Origin: Acinetobacter pecorum
Lineage (GTDB): Bacteria; Pseudomonadota; Gammaproteobacteria; Pseudomonadales; Moraxellaceae
NCBI RefSeq assembly: GCF_014837015.1
Contig: NZ_JACSPT010000001.1
Location: 218,621 to 282,620, forward strand
Reading direction: 5' to 3'
Length of the DNA stretch: 64,000 nucleotides
Every line of letters begins with the position of its first letter. Within the stretch, counting starts at the first letter, position 1. This document shows, in pieces, positions 39,739 to 48,645 of the stretch. The notes under the pieces were generated by a model, which was not told the origin of the DNA, did not search any database, and saw nothing but the letters and a program-made list of their open reading frames with translations. The translations under genes were made by a program, and so were the position numbers.

Positions 39739-40383
39739 GTGGCTCGGCTGATTCAAATTCATCTGCATCAACTTTCTGATCTGGCATGTGATCAATTGTC
39801 AGACCACAAAACCCAGGTTGTCGAACGGAAACGCGAAGTGGCGTGTTTGCGCAATCAGCTTTTATCCCAATCTTTTGAATTGCCTGTTAGCGATCAACAG
39901 GTGGTACGGACGAATTTTGGCAAGCCTTATTTAAATGATTATCCAGACCTCAGTTTTAATCATAGCCATAGCCAGAATTTCTACGCCTTGGCCACAAGCA
40001 AGCAAGTTCAGAACTTGGGAATCGATATTGAAGAACTGAGCCGAAAAGTCCGTTTTGAAGCCTTGGCACAACATGCCTTCCATCCTGAGGAAATCAAAAA
40101 GTGGCAAGTGCTGGATTATGATCCCGAATACTGGTTTAAAGTCTGGACGACCAAAGAGGCGGTGTTAAAGGCATCAGGCTTGGGAATCCGGATCAACCTG
40201 AATGAACTGAATACTAATCTTCATCCTGAGCAAAATGGCGGGCGCTGCGAACATCCAGAGATTGGCGTCTATGCCTATCAAAATTATACGCTTGCTGGCT
40301 GCATGCTCACTGTGGCCTGGCAAAGTGAGCACTCTTGCAACGGGTTGAAATTTCCGGTGATTCAGCTTCATCACCTTGTCTAG
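39739..40383 (+). CDS. 4'-phosphopantetheinyl transferase superfamily protein (Sfp type)
   Basis: Transfers phosphopantetheine from CoA to a Ser of a carrier protein. The 214-aa product has the two family motifs: IGIDIEELSR-like (LGIDIEEL, about 94-101) with the Mg-binding Asp/Glu, and WFKVWTTKEAVLKASGLGI (about 133-151). Length and split domain fit Sfp/HetI-type enzymes rather than AcpS (about 120 aa). The start is GTG at 39739 with only a weak ribosome site. No polyketide, NRPS or siderophore gene is nearby, so the carrier-protein partner is unknown. Confidence 0.85.
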   Translation: MARLIQIHLHQLSDLACDQLSDHKTQVVERKREVACLRNQLLSQSFELPVSDQQVVRTNFGKPYLNDYPDLSFNHSHSQNFYALATSKQVQNLGIDIEELSRKVRFEALAQHAFHPEEIKKWQVLDYDPEYWFKVWTTKEAVLKASGLGIRINLNELNTNLHPEQNGGRCEHPEIGVYAYQNYTLAGCMLTVAWQSEHSCNGLKFPVIQLHHLV

Positions 40384-40403
40384 ACCGGAATCAATCTCAG
40401 ATT

Positions 40404-41174
40404 TTATTTTCTGGCGATGAGCAGGTTACTCAGCCGATTCACAAATTGCGGACTCATTCGCGATAAATGAAATAAAAACTGGCTTTTGAAACCAACCGGA
40501 TGATGGGTTGCCTGCCAGATTGAATCTTTGAGCTGTGCCAGTTTAAGAATCTCTTGCGCTACATCCTCTGCTTTTAAATGCACGCCCATTTTTTTAATAC
40601 TTTCCGCCTGCATATCTTTGACCATCGCAGTACTGACAAAAAGCGGCATCACATCCAATACCCGGATTCCATAGGGTTGCCACTCAATATCCAGACTTTC
40701 AGTCAGGCCACGCACTGCAAACTTGCTGGTAGAATAACTGCTTAAATCGGCCTGTCCATAAATTGCCGAAGCTGAAGATAGATTAATGATGCGGGCAAAT
40801 GCAGACTCTTTTAAATAAGGGAAAGCGGCATGACAGCCGTTCATGACTCCCTTAACATTAATATCCAGAGTCCGATAATGTGCCGTAATATCAGTTTCTT
40901 CAAAAGGGCCTGAATATAAAATCCCGGCATTATTGACCAGAATATTGATTGTCCCCGCCCAGGCCGAAAATTCAGACAAGGCTGTTTCCCAGGAAGCATA
41001 ATCGGCCACATCGAGAAAGCCGGCTTTGGCATGTTCGCCCAGTTGCTGGGCCAGCTGTTCAGCCTGTGCCGTATTGATATCATAAATACCGACTTTATAG
41101 CCGTGCTGGTAAAATAGCTGGGCGGTTGCTGCTCCAATTCCTTGTGCTGCTCCACTAATCAATATACTGTGCAT
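40404..41174 (-). CDS. Short-chain dehydrogenase/reductase (SDR)
   Basis: Classical SDR, 256 aa. The cofactor-binding motif is GAAQGIGAATA (about 8-18), NNAGI appears near 85, and the catalytic Ser-Tyr-Lys are in NLSSASAIYG and YSTSK (about 134-155). The substrate is not evident. AAGGAG lies 9 nt before the ATG. It is divergent from mazG and convergent with the phosphopantetheinyl transferase gene (20 nt gap). Confidence 0.85.
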   Translation of the reverse strand: MHSILISGAAQGIGAATAQLFYQHGYKVGIYDINTAQAEQLAQQLGEHAKAGFLDVADYASWETALSEFSAWAGTINILVNNAGILYSGPFEETDITAHYRTLDINVKGVMNGCHAAFPYLKESAFARIINLSSASAIYGQADLSSYSTSKFAVRGLTESLDIEWQPYGIRVLDVMPLFVSTAMVKDMQAESIKKMGVHLKAEDVAQEILKLAQLKDSIWQATHHPVGFKSQFLFHLSRMSPQFVNRLSNLLIARK

Positions 41175-41265
41175 GTGTTTGATCTCCTTATTGTCTTTTT
41201 TTTGAGCATAACAAGAAACCGGCAGATTGACGCGACTATTTGGTAAAAAAGAGAGGTTTTTGAAA

Positions 41266-42078
41266 ATGGAACAACTACTTCAGGTCATGCGCGAATTACG
41301 TGAAAAATGTCCATGGGATCAGCAGCAAACTCCCGAATCGCTGACCAAATATGCGATTGAGGAAGCTTATGAAGTCGAAGCAGCTGTGCGCTCAGGAAAG
41401 GTTGATGATATCCGCGATGAACTGGGCGATTTGTTGCTACAGGTGGTGTTCCAGTCGCAGATGTACAGTGAGCAGGGTGCTTTTGATTTTCAGGATGTGG
41501 TGCAGGCCATTACCGAGAAACTGATTCGTCGTCATCCCCATGTATTTCAGGCGGAACAGTTTAAGCAGCTTAGTCCTGAAGATGTGTCCAAGCTATGGAA
41601 AGAAATCAAGCAGCAAGAAAAACAAGGCAAGCCACGTTCACGTTTAGACGATGTTAAGCACGCACCTGCACTGCATCAGGCGGATGAGATTCAGAGAAAT
41701 GTCGCCAAAATCGGTTTTGATTTTCCGGACATGGCGGGTGCTTATGCCAAGCTGGAAGAAGAACTGGCTGAATTAAAAGCAGCGGTAGCCGGACAGAATT
41801 CCGATGAAATACAGGAAGAATTTGGCGACTGCTTATTTTCTCTGGTCAATGTTGGACGTAAACTTGGCATCTCCAGCGAGATGGCATTATTGGGAACCAT
41901 CCATAAATTCCGGACCCGCTTTGCCCTGATGGAAGATCAGGCACAATTACAACAATTAAACCTGGAAAAACTGTCACTGGCTGAACTTGATCAGCTCTGG
42001 GAACAGGCCAAATTACAATTAAAACAAAGAGTGGCACATGAAAAAAATATCTTATCAAATCGGTCCGACATGGATTAA
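41266..42078 (+). CDS. mazG: Nucleoside triphosphate pyrophosphohydrolase MazG
   Basis: Hydrolyses NTPs to NMP and PPi (house-cleaning; lowers ppGpp in E. coli). The 270-aa product has two MazG domains. The first begins near [16 protein letters not shown] (about 10-25) with the EExxE/ExxD metal sites EEAYEVEAA and DELGDLLLQ. The second carries [13 protein letters not shown] and [12 protein letters not shown]. The start is placed at the ATG at 41266 with GAGAGG 9 nt upstream; an upstream TTG at 41227 is less likely. The 3' end overlaps the next gene by 41 nt. Confidence 0.95.
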   Translation: MEQLLQVMRELREKCPWDQQQTPESLTKYAIEEAYEVEAAVRSGKVDDIRDELGDLLLQVVFQSQMYSEQGAFDFQDVVQAITEKLIRRHPHVFQAEQFKQLSPEDVSKLWKEIKQQEKQGKPRSRLDDVKHAPALHQADEIQRNVAKIGFDFPDMAGAYAKLEEELAELKAAVAGQNSDEIQEEFGDCLFSLVNVGRKLGISSEMALLGTIHKFRTRFALMEDQAQLQQLNLEKLSLAELDQLWEQAKLQLKQRVAHEKNILSNRSDMD

Positions 42079-42457
42079 TCTTGTTCTGGGTTGCTGGCTC
42101 GGCTGTATTTCTATCGGGACTGTGCATGCAACTGCCACCGATTATATGGAATGGAAGACCCAACAGCAGCAACATGATGCGCGGCTGAAGAAAAAAGCCG
42201 CTGTTACCGCCACATCAGAAAGCAATCATTATCTGGCCAAGCCTGCATTGTCAGATTCCGCTACTGACAAAATCAGTCTGAATCGTGCCAGCCTCGAACA
42301 GTTGCAGGAATTGCACGGGATTGGTCAGAAGAAGGCTGAAGCCATTATTCAGTATCGGCAAAAAAACGGTAAGTTCAAAAGTATTGAAGATATTCAGCAG
42401 GTCAAAGGCATTGGACCGGCTTTATTTGCCAAAAACAAGGCGAAACTCGCTTTGTAG
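42038..42457 (+). CDS. ComEA-like helix-hairpin-helix secreted protein
   Basis: A 139-aa exported DNA-binding protein. The signal peptide covers about residues 1-31 (ends GTVHA), then a Gln/Lys-rich linker (about 35-75) and a ComEA-type double helix-hairpin-helix (about 80-135: [19 protein letters not shown] and [15 protein letters not shown]). ComEA proteins bind incoming DNA in the periplasm in natural competence. The start lies 41 nt inside mazG in another frame; the signal peptide argues that this early start is real. Confidence 0.82.
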   Translation: MKKISYQIGPTWINLVLGCWLGCISIGTVHATATDYMEWKTQQQQHDARLKKKAAVTATSESNHYLAKPALSDSATDKISLNRASLEQLQELHGIGQKKAEAIIQYRQKNGKFKSIEDIQQVKGIGPALFAKNKAKLAL

Positions 42458-42594
42458 AGTGACCATATGGATCATGGATTAGTTGATTGATTTGACTCGC
42501 AGGATTGACATAATCAAATTGCCCTTTAGTCGTGTAAGCGATATGATTAGCGTCATCTTAGAATTTTACGTTCAGACGTAGGAGACAGCGTCTT

Positions 42595-44067
42595 TTGCAA
42601 ACTTTGCGCGCGTCAAAATGTGGTTTATCAACCGCTCAATTACCTTCTTATATTCTCGATGTGATTGATGCCTTAAACAAGGCAGGCTATGAAGCTTATA
42701 TCGTGGGTGGTGGTGTTCGAGATCTGATGTTAGGTTTGAATCCTAAAGATTTCGATGCAGTTACCAATGCCACCCCGGCTCAAGTCAAGGAAGTTTTCGG
42801 ACGGCGTTGTCGAATTATCGGGCGACGTTTCGAACTGGCCCATGTCTATTCGGGACGGGAACTGGTTGAAGTAGCAACTTTCCGTGCACCACCCAAAAAA
42901 GCAGTGACCTCGGCCGCGGGGATGATTCTGCGTGATAATAACTGGGGTAGCATCGAACAGGATTTTTCCCGTCGTGATTTCTCTATCAATGCGATGTACT
43001 ACCAGCCGCGTAAGGGCATTGTGCTGGATTTCTGCAATGCAGTGGATGATATTCACAGCAAAACGTTACGCTTACTGGGTGATCCAGCTTTAAGATTTGA
43101 AGAAGATCCAGTGCGGATGCTACGAACCTTGCGTTTTGCCGCCAAACTGAACTTCAATATTGATGAAGCAATTCTGGAGGTTTTCACTCCGGAAATGACC
43201 CAGTTGCTGCGTGATGTTTCCCCACATCGACTTTATGATGAATCACAGAAACTGTTCACCATGGGACATCTGAATCGTGTCTTGCCGATGCTGATCGATT
43301 TTGGAATCTGGCAGCAGTTATTTGCAGATATCAAACCTAAAATTACGCCGTTTATGGAACGCGCTGCAAAAAATACCGATCAGCGCATTTCTATCGGCAA
43401 AACCATCAACCCGGCATTTTTCTATGCAGTGCTGTTATGGCAGCCATTTCTGGAACGTTGCGAATTCTATCTGAATAAAGGTGTAGTAGCGGCTGAAGCA
43501 CGTGCCCAAGCTGGTCTTGACGTGTTAAAACGCCAGGCAACCCGTACTGTTATTCCGCGCTTTGCAGAAACCTTTATTCGTGAAATCTGGGAAATGCAGA
43601 CCCGTTTGCTGAATCCTAAACCACAGCAAATTGAAGCTTTGTCCAGCCATGCACGTTTCCGTGCCGGCTTTGACTTTTTGCTGTTGCGTGAAAAATCAGG
43701 TGATGCGACTGCACAGGAGATGGGCAGCTGGTGGGATGCTTACCAGCAAATGAGTGGTGATGAGAAAGAGCGTGCTATTAGCCAATATAACCGTCAGCGT
43801 GCCAAGAGCCGGCGTAAGGCAAGTCAAGAAGAACCTCTGGAACAGAAACTGACGCAGCAGCAAGATTCCGTTGAGATCGAACCGTTGGTAAATGAACCTG
43901 AGCCGCGTAACCGCCGGGCGCGTAAAGCCAAGTTTGAAGACAAGGTAAAACCTCTGTCGCATGTGGCAGCCAGTGCCAGTGGTGAAATTGGCGCAGATCA
44001 TCCGATTATGAAACGCAAGCGGGTAAAACGTGATCTGAGTCAGGTGGTATTTGGGCCAACACAATGA
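42595..44067 (+). CDS. pcnB: Poly(A) polymerase I (PcnB)
   Basis: Adds poly(A) to RNA 3' ends, promoting decay. The 490-aa product has the class II nucleotidyltransferase core: GGGVRDLMLGLNPKDFD (about 38-54), where the DFD carries the catalytic Asp pair, RRFELAHV, and RRDFSINAMYY (about 125-135). The C-terminal RNA-binding part is followed by a highly basic tail (about 400-490). The start is TTG at 42595 with AGGAGA 9 nt upstream. folK begins in its last 4 nt, giving the pcnB-folK-panB-panC order of E. coli. Confidence 0.95.
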   Translation: MQTLRASKCGLSTAQLPSYILDVIDALNKAGYEAYIVGGGVRDLMLGLNPKDFDAVTNATPAQVKEVFGRRCRIIGRRFELAHVYSGRELVEVATFRAPPKKAVTSAAGMILRDNNWGSIEQDFSRRDFSINAMYYQPRKGIVLDFCNAVDDIHSKTLRLLGDPALRFEEDPVRMLRTLRFAAKLNFNIDEAILEVFTPEMTQLLRDVSPHRLYDESQKLFTMGHLNRVLPMLIDFGIWQQLFADIKPKITPFMERAAKNTDQRISIGKTINPAFFYAVLLWQPFLERCEFYLNKGVVAAEARAQAGLDVLKRQATRTVIPRFAETFIREIWEMQTRLLNPKPQQIEALSSHARFRAGFDFLLLREKSGDATAQEMGSWWDAYQQMSGDEKERAISQYNRQRAKSRRKASQEEPLEQKLTQQQDSVEIEPLVNEPEPRNRRARKAKFEDKVKPLSHVAASASGEIGADHPIMKRKRVKRDLSQVVFGPTQ

Positions 44068-44549
44068 TCGTGACTTATATTGGCCTGGGCAGTAACTTGG
44101 GCGATTCACGCCAGATTCTGGCAGAAGCTGTACAGAAACTGGCGACATTGGGTGAGGTAAAAACCTCGCATCTGTATCAAAGTCCACCCATGGGACCTCA
44201 GGACCAGCCAAACTATCTGAATGCCGTTGTACAGTTAACGACTAATCTGGCTGCTTTAAGCTTGCTGGATCGTTTGCAAGCTTTTGAGCAGGAAGCAGGT
44301 CGGGTACGTTTGCGGCATTGGGGTGAACGTACGCTGGATCTGGACTTGCTGATCTACGGTAACGAGCAGATTCAAAATGAACGTCTCACCGTGCCGCATG
44401 TCGGGGTATTAGAGCGTGATTTTGTCTTGATTCCACTTCTGGATATTGATTCTGAAATACAGGTCAATGACACATTCTTAAAAGATCTGGACATCGTCAA
44501 ACAATCGACCCTCACGGTACTCGATGACAGCAACTGGGCAAATATTTAA
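44064..44549 (+). CDS. folK: 2-amino-4-hydroxy-6-hydroxymethyldihydropteridine pyrophosphokinase
   Basis: HPPK of folate synthesis, transferring PPi from ATP to the pterin. The 161-aa product begins YIGLGSNLGDSRQIL (about 4-18) and has the HPPK signature LRHWGERTLDLDLLIYG (about 85-101) with the Mg-binding DLDL. ATGA overlap with pcnB; panB starts 54 nt later. Confidence 0.97.
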   Translation: MIVTYIGLGSNLGDSRQILAEAVQKLATLGEVKTSHLYQSPPMGPQDQPNYLNAVVQLTTNLAALSLLDRLQAFEQEAGRVRLRHWGERTLDLDLLIYGNEQIQNERLTVPHVGVLERDFVLIPLLDIDSEIQVNDTFLKDLDIVKQSTLTVLDDSNWANI

Positions 44550-44602
44550 TTTTTGAGTTATTGGTATGTTCGAGAGAACTTCAATCATAGAGGAACATCT
44601 TC

Positions 44603-45412
44603 ATGGTCAGTCTGAGTGATTTAAGACGCTTCAAAGCAGATGGACGCAAATTTTCATGCCTGACTTGTTATGATGCCAGTATGGCCAAAGCCATGGAAAT
44701 TGCCCAAGTCGATAGCATTTTAATTGGCGATTCTTTGGGAATGTCAATTCAGGGCCGCGATTCGACTTTGCCTGTTACGGTTGCTGATATGGCTTATCAT
44801 ACTGCTGCGGTACGCCGTGGTAATCAGCATGCCTTTATCATGACTGACTTGCCATTTATGAGCTATGCCACCTTAAATGATGCCTTGCAAAGCTCGAAAA
44901 CCGTGATGCAAGCCGGCGCACAAATGGTGAAAATGGAAGGCGGTACATGGCTGGCGGAAACCGTACAGGTACTGACCCGGAACGGTATTCCGGTATGTGT
45001 GCATCTGGGTCTTACTCCGCAATCGGTACATGTTTTTGGTGGTTATAAACTGCAGGCCCGTACCCGTGAAGCTGCTAATCAGCTCATTGCAGATTGTAAG
45101 GCAGTGGTAGAGGCAGGTGCTGCGCTATTGCTACTCGAATGTGTACCTGCACAGCTTGGCCAGGAAATCACCGAACTGTTTCCACAGATTCCCGTGATTG
45201 GTATTGGCGCGGGTGCAGCTACAGACGGCCAGGTACTGGTGGTTCAGGACATGTTGGGTCTGACCTTTGGCCATACCGCAAAATTTGTACGTAATTTTAT
45301 GCAGGAACAATCGGGTGCTACTGCCATTCTTGATGCTTTTAAAGCGTACCATGCTGCAGTTTTAGATGGATCTTTTCCGGCACCAGAACAGACTTTTCAG
45401 GTTGAATTGTAA
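44603..45412 (+). CDS. panB: 3-methyl-2-oxobutanoate hydroxymethyltransferase
   Basis: First committed enzyme of pantothenate synthesis, making ketopantoate from alpha-ketoisovalerate. The 269-aa TIM-barrel product has [20 protein letters not shown] (about 38-57) with the Mg-binding Asp, AQMVKMEGG (about 108-116) and the catalytic Glu in LLECVPAQL (about 176-184). GAGG lies upstream of the ATG. Its substrate is produced by the ilv pathway encoded at 19.5-22.8 kb. Confidence 0.97.
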   Translation: MVSLSDLRRFKADGRKFSCLTCYDASMAKAMEIAQVDSILIGDSLGMSIQGRDSTLPVTVADMAYHTAAVRRGNQHAFIMTDLPFMSYATLNDALQSSKTVMQAGAQMVKMEGGTWLAETVQVLTRNGIPVCVHLGLTPQSVHVFGGYKLQARTREAANQLIADCKAVVEAGAALLLLECVPAQLGQEITELFPQIPVIGIGAGAATDGQVLVVQDMLGLTFGHTAKFVRNFMQEQSGATAILDAFKAYHAAVLDGSFPAPEQTFQVEL

Positions 45413-45413
45413 G

Positions 45414-46262
45414 ATGAAAACAGAAACCACCATTCAGGGATTAGCCGCATCATTAAATCCCGCACGTGCCAAGCGCAAGATCATTGGTTTTGTACCGACC
45501 ATGGGCAATCTGCATCAGGGACATTTAAATCTGGTACGTGAAGCGCGTAAGTTGTGTGATGTGGTGGTGGTCAGTATCTTTGTCAATCCGATCCAGTTTG
45601 GACCCAATGAAGATTTTGACAGCTATCCGCGCACGCTTGAACAGGATCAGCAGCTTTTGGCTGAAGTCGGTTGTGACATTGTCTTTGCTCCAAGTGTGGA
45701 ACAGATGTATGGCAAAAAACCGCGCTTGACCAATATCAGTGTGTCTGAAATTACCAATGATTTATGCGGTTCGCAGCGCCCTGGCCATTTTGATGGTGTG
45801 GCGGTGGTGGTTACTAAATTATTTAACATCATACAGCCGAATTATGCTTTCTTTGGCCAGAAAGATTATCAGCAGCTGGCGGTCATTCGGCAGTTTGTAC
45901 AAGACCTGAATATTCCGCTGGAAGTGATTGGTGTGCCGATTGCCCGTGCAGAAGATGGTCTGGCTTTAAGTTCTCGTAATGGTTACTTAAGCAAAGAACA
46001 GCGTGCCATCGCACCGGTCATTTACCAGAGCTTGCAAAAGGCTGAACAGCAGCTACACGCAGGCGTAGAACTGGATATGGTATTGGCCGAAATTCGCCAG
46101 AGCCTAACCGATGCCGGTTTCGTTATTGATTATGTTGAAGCCCGCACTCCGGAATTACAAAAAATTCATACGTTTAATCAAGATCTTGTGTTATTTGTAG
46201 CTGCAAAGCTGGGAAATACGCGTCTAATCGACAACTTGCAGGTCAAATATACTGCCGGCTAA
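45414..46262 (+). CDS. panC: Pantothenate synthetase
   Basis: Condenses pantoate and beta-alanine with ATP. The 282-aa product has the HIGH-like motif [14 protein letters not shown] (about 29-42), [13 protein letters not shown] (about 57-69), FGQKDYQQL (about 145-153) and a KMSKS-like LSSRNGYLS (about 181-189). The start at 45414 follows the panB stop by 1 nt; an upstream frame would overlap panB. Spacing indicates coupled translation. Confidence 0.96.
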   Translation: MKTETTIQGLAASLNPARAKRKIIGFVPTMGNLHQGHLNLVREARKLCDVVVVSIFVNPIQFGPNEDFDSYPRTLEQDQQLLAEVGCDIVFAPSVEQMYGKKPRLTNISVSEITNDLCGSQRPGHFDGVAVVVTKLFNIIQPNYAFFGQKDYQQLAVIRQFVQDLNIPLEVIGVPIARAEDGLALSSRNGYLSKEQRAIAPVIYQSLQKAEQQLHAGVELDMVLAEIRQSLTDAGFVIDYVEARTPELQKIHTFNQDLVLFVAAKLGNTRLIDNLQVKYTAG

Positions 46263-46280
46263 GATGAAAGGGTAGCATGC

Positions 46281-47132
46281 ATGAAGCGCATTTTAATTGT
46301 CACAGGGCAATCTGGTTCAGGTAAATCATCTGCATTACAGGTGCTTGAAGATCTGGGTTATTACTGTATTGATAATCTGCCTTTGGCATTGCTTCCCGAA
46401 ATCGTGGCAAAACTGGACAGTGAAAACAATCTGGAACAGTTGGCGCTGGGTGTGGATGTACGCAGTACCCGGGCAGATTTACAAGAATTTGATCATGTAT
46501 TTGAGCAGTTACAGCAGCATGGTTCGGTCGATATTATCTATTTGACTACGCAGGATCAGGAGCTGATTGCACGCTTCAGTGCCTCGCGCCGGCCACATCC
46601 TCTGGCGTCACGCTTTAAAAGTCTGAATCAGTGTATCCAGGAGGAAAAAATCCTGTTGATGCCGATTCAGTTGCGTTCTACGGTGCATATCGATACCACC
46701 GACAAAAGCGTGCATGACCTGAAACATACTCTGTTGTCCAAGCTGGGACAGGCCGATAACCTGATCCTGATTTTGCAATCCTTTGGTTATAAGCACGGGA
46801 TTCCACTCGATGCGGATTATGTCTTTGATGTCCGGCACTTGCCGAACCCGCATTGGGAGCTAGAACTGCGCAAATTTTCTGGATTAGATCAGCCGGTGCA
46901 GGAATTTTTACAAAAGAGCGATCAGGTCGAAGAGATGTTTAATGACCTTTATCATTTTCTGGATAAATGGTTGCCAACTTTTGCCGAGGGACACCGCCAT
47001 TATATGACCGTGTCGATTGGCTGTACCGGTGGTCAGCATCGTTCTGTTTATATTGTGGATAGACTAAAAAAAGCGCTTGAGGCAAAATGGTCTATTCAAG
47101 TCCTCCATCGAGAAATGAAGCACTGGTCATGA
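46281..47132 (+). CDS. rapZ: RNase adapter protein RapZ (nucleotide-binding)
   Basis: P-loop protein that in E. coli delivers the sRNA GlmZ to RNase E, controlling glucosamine-6-P synthase; also nucleotide-hydrolysing. The 283-aa product has the Walker [11 protein letters not shown] (about 8-17), a Walker B-like DVR segment, and the conserved C-terminal [10 protein letters not shown] (about 251-260). It ends in an ATGA overlap with the NPr gene. The rapZ-NPr pair is common in proteobacteria. Confidence 0.95.
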   Translation: MKRILIVTGQSGSGKSSALQVLEDLGYYCIDNLPLALLPEIVAKLDSENNLEQLALGVDVRSTRADLQEFDHVFEQLQQHGSVDIIYLTTQDQELIARFSASRRPHPLASRFKSLNQCIQEEKILLMPIQLRSTVHIDTTDKSVHDLKHTLLSKLGQADNLILILQSFGYKHGIPLDADYVFDVRHLPNPHWELELRKFSGLDQPVQEFLQKSDQVEEMFNDLYHFLDKWLPTFAEGHRHYMTVSIGCTGGQHRSVYIVDRLKKALEAKWSIQVLHREMKHWS

Positions 47133-47398
47133 TAGATACGACAGTTGACGTAATTAATAAACTGGGTTTACATGCACGCGCATCTGGTAAACTGATAGAA
47201 GTTACCACTAAGTTTCGTTCCAGTATCCAGATTGGCAAGACTGAAAAACTGGTAGATGCTAAAAATATCATGTCCTTGCTCATGCTTGGTGCAGGCAAAG
47301 GAACAACTTTACGCTTAGTGATTGAAGGAGCAGACGAGGACAAGGCCTTATCTGAAATTCAGGCACTATTTGCAGCAAAATTTTATGAGGCAGATTAA
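47129..47398 (+). CDS. HPr-family phosphocarrier (nitrogen PTS NPr-like)
   Basis: Phosphocarrier of 89 aa. The phosphorylatable His15 lies in [11 protein letters not shown]. The position of regulatory Ser46 of Gram-positive HPr is Asn46 here (KNIMSLL), so HPr-kinase control is not expected. Its coupling to rapZ (ATGA) fits NPr (PtsO). No EI, EI-Ntr or EIIA-Ntr gene is in this window. darP follows 2 nt later. Confidence 0.93.
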   Translation: MIDTTVDVINKLGLHARASGKLIEVTTKFRSSIQIGKTEKLVDAKNIMSLLMLGAGKGTTLRLVIEGADEDKALSEIQALFAAKFYEAD

Positions 47399-47400
47399 TC

Positions 47401-47934
47401 GTGGCACGTCGACCGAACAGTTTAACTGAAGAAGATTTTGAGTCTTTAGAGGGGCGCGCAAGTAAAACCGAACAGAAAAAAGCGGTCCAGCGTATGGCCG
47501 CTTTAGGTGCACAGCTTGCAGAGCTGAGCGCTAAACAAATTAAAAACCTACCTGTGGATGAGCGTTTGATTGAGGCTTTGCTTGATGTTCAAGCAATTAG
47601 TTCTCATGAAGCACGTCGTCGTCAATTTTCACGGATAGGCAAATTGTTGCGCAATGAAAATGAAACCGTGATTTTGTCTTATCTTACCCCGAAGCAAGGT
47701 TTGAAAAAGACAGCCCAATTACAGCGCTGGGTTGATCGAATTGTCAAAGATGGTGATCCAGCCATCAATGAGTTTACCAAAACCTTTAATGCGACAGAGC
47801 GTCATACCTTGCGCCAGCATTATCTTCGGGTGCATCGTGATTTAAAAAATCAGGCTGCTGAAGAAGAAGTGAATGCGTCTAAATTAAAGCTGTTTAACTA
47901 TGTACAGCAAGTAGCGCTGATTTCAGATAACTAA
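47401..47934 (+). CDS. darP: Ribosome biogenesis factor DarP (YjgA, DUF615)
   Basis: Associates with late 50S precursors in E. coli. The 177-aa basic protein matches the DUF615 pattern: ALGAQLAELSAKQIKNLPVDE (about 32-52), AISSHEARRRQFSRIGKLLR (about 64-83) and a C-terminal LRQHYLRVHRDLKNQ (about 140-154). The start is GTG at 47401, 2 nt after the NPr gene, with GAGG further upstream. Confidence 0.92.
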   Translation: MARRPNSLTEEDFESLEGRASKTEQKKAVQRMAALGAQLAELSAKQIKNLPVDERLIEALLDVQAISSHEARRRQFSRIGKLLRNENETVILSYLTPKQGLKKTAQLQRWVDRIVKDGDPAINEFTKTFNATERHTLRQHYLRVHRDLKNQAAEEEVNASKLKLFNYVQQVALISDN

Positions 47935-47947
47935 TCGCTACTTTCTG

Positions 47948-47976
47948 AAAAAGCGGTCTTTATAGGCCGCTTTTGT
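47948..47976 (+). terminator. Rho-independent terminator after darP
   Basis: AAAAGCGGTC-TTTATA-GGCCGCTTTTGT, ending the rapZ-NPr-darP unit. Confidence 0.75.
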
Positions 47977-48645
47977 ATGCCAGATTTATTTTAATTTACT
48001 TAAATATGAATTACCTATAGCCTCTGTCTTTTCTTCTCCTGATTTTCATTTCTATCACTGGATAGATCAATAAAACAAAAAAATTCCGCAATTAATTTGT
48101 TAACGAATGTAATTCATTTACAACTCTCAGCTGCTTTTGTGAATTTTTTTTGATCGAAATTCTAAATTTCAAAGATGTTCTATCGTATAATTGTTAAGAT
48201 AATTTTAATAATTAAAAGCTCATTCTGAGTTGGATAGGAGTGAAAATAATCAGTGGGGAAGTAATTTATTTGATCTCACTCTAAAGCTATATCATTGAAA
48301 AAAGATTAGCTTTTATTTAAAGCACGGTAAAAAGCGATGCTGGGTATTTTTTGGTCAATAGTGTGTTAAAGTGAGTACAAATAAACATGTTTATTTAAGG
48401 TGAGATATATTAATTTCAAACACTTATGTAGTATTTTTTTTGAATAACAAATTTTCAAGTTATTCTTAATTAATTAAATATCAGTGCTTTGTGGTTGTTA
48501 ATGTATCTGGATAGAAACAGGTTAACAAATCCTTTAATCTATATGTGAGTTTTTATCGTTGAGTAAATATAGAATCTTTGTTATTGATTGTATAAATTTG
48601 GTCGGCTGTGTTTCCTATATTCTATAAACATTTAAAGAGGCAGAC
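47977..48645. other. 670-bp AT-rich gap before the sensor kinase
   Basis: No coding frame, RNA gene or repeat recognised. It should contain the promoter of the kinase gene. The only ribosome site seen is AAAGAGG just before the kinase ATG. Confidence 0.55.
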
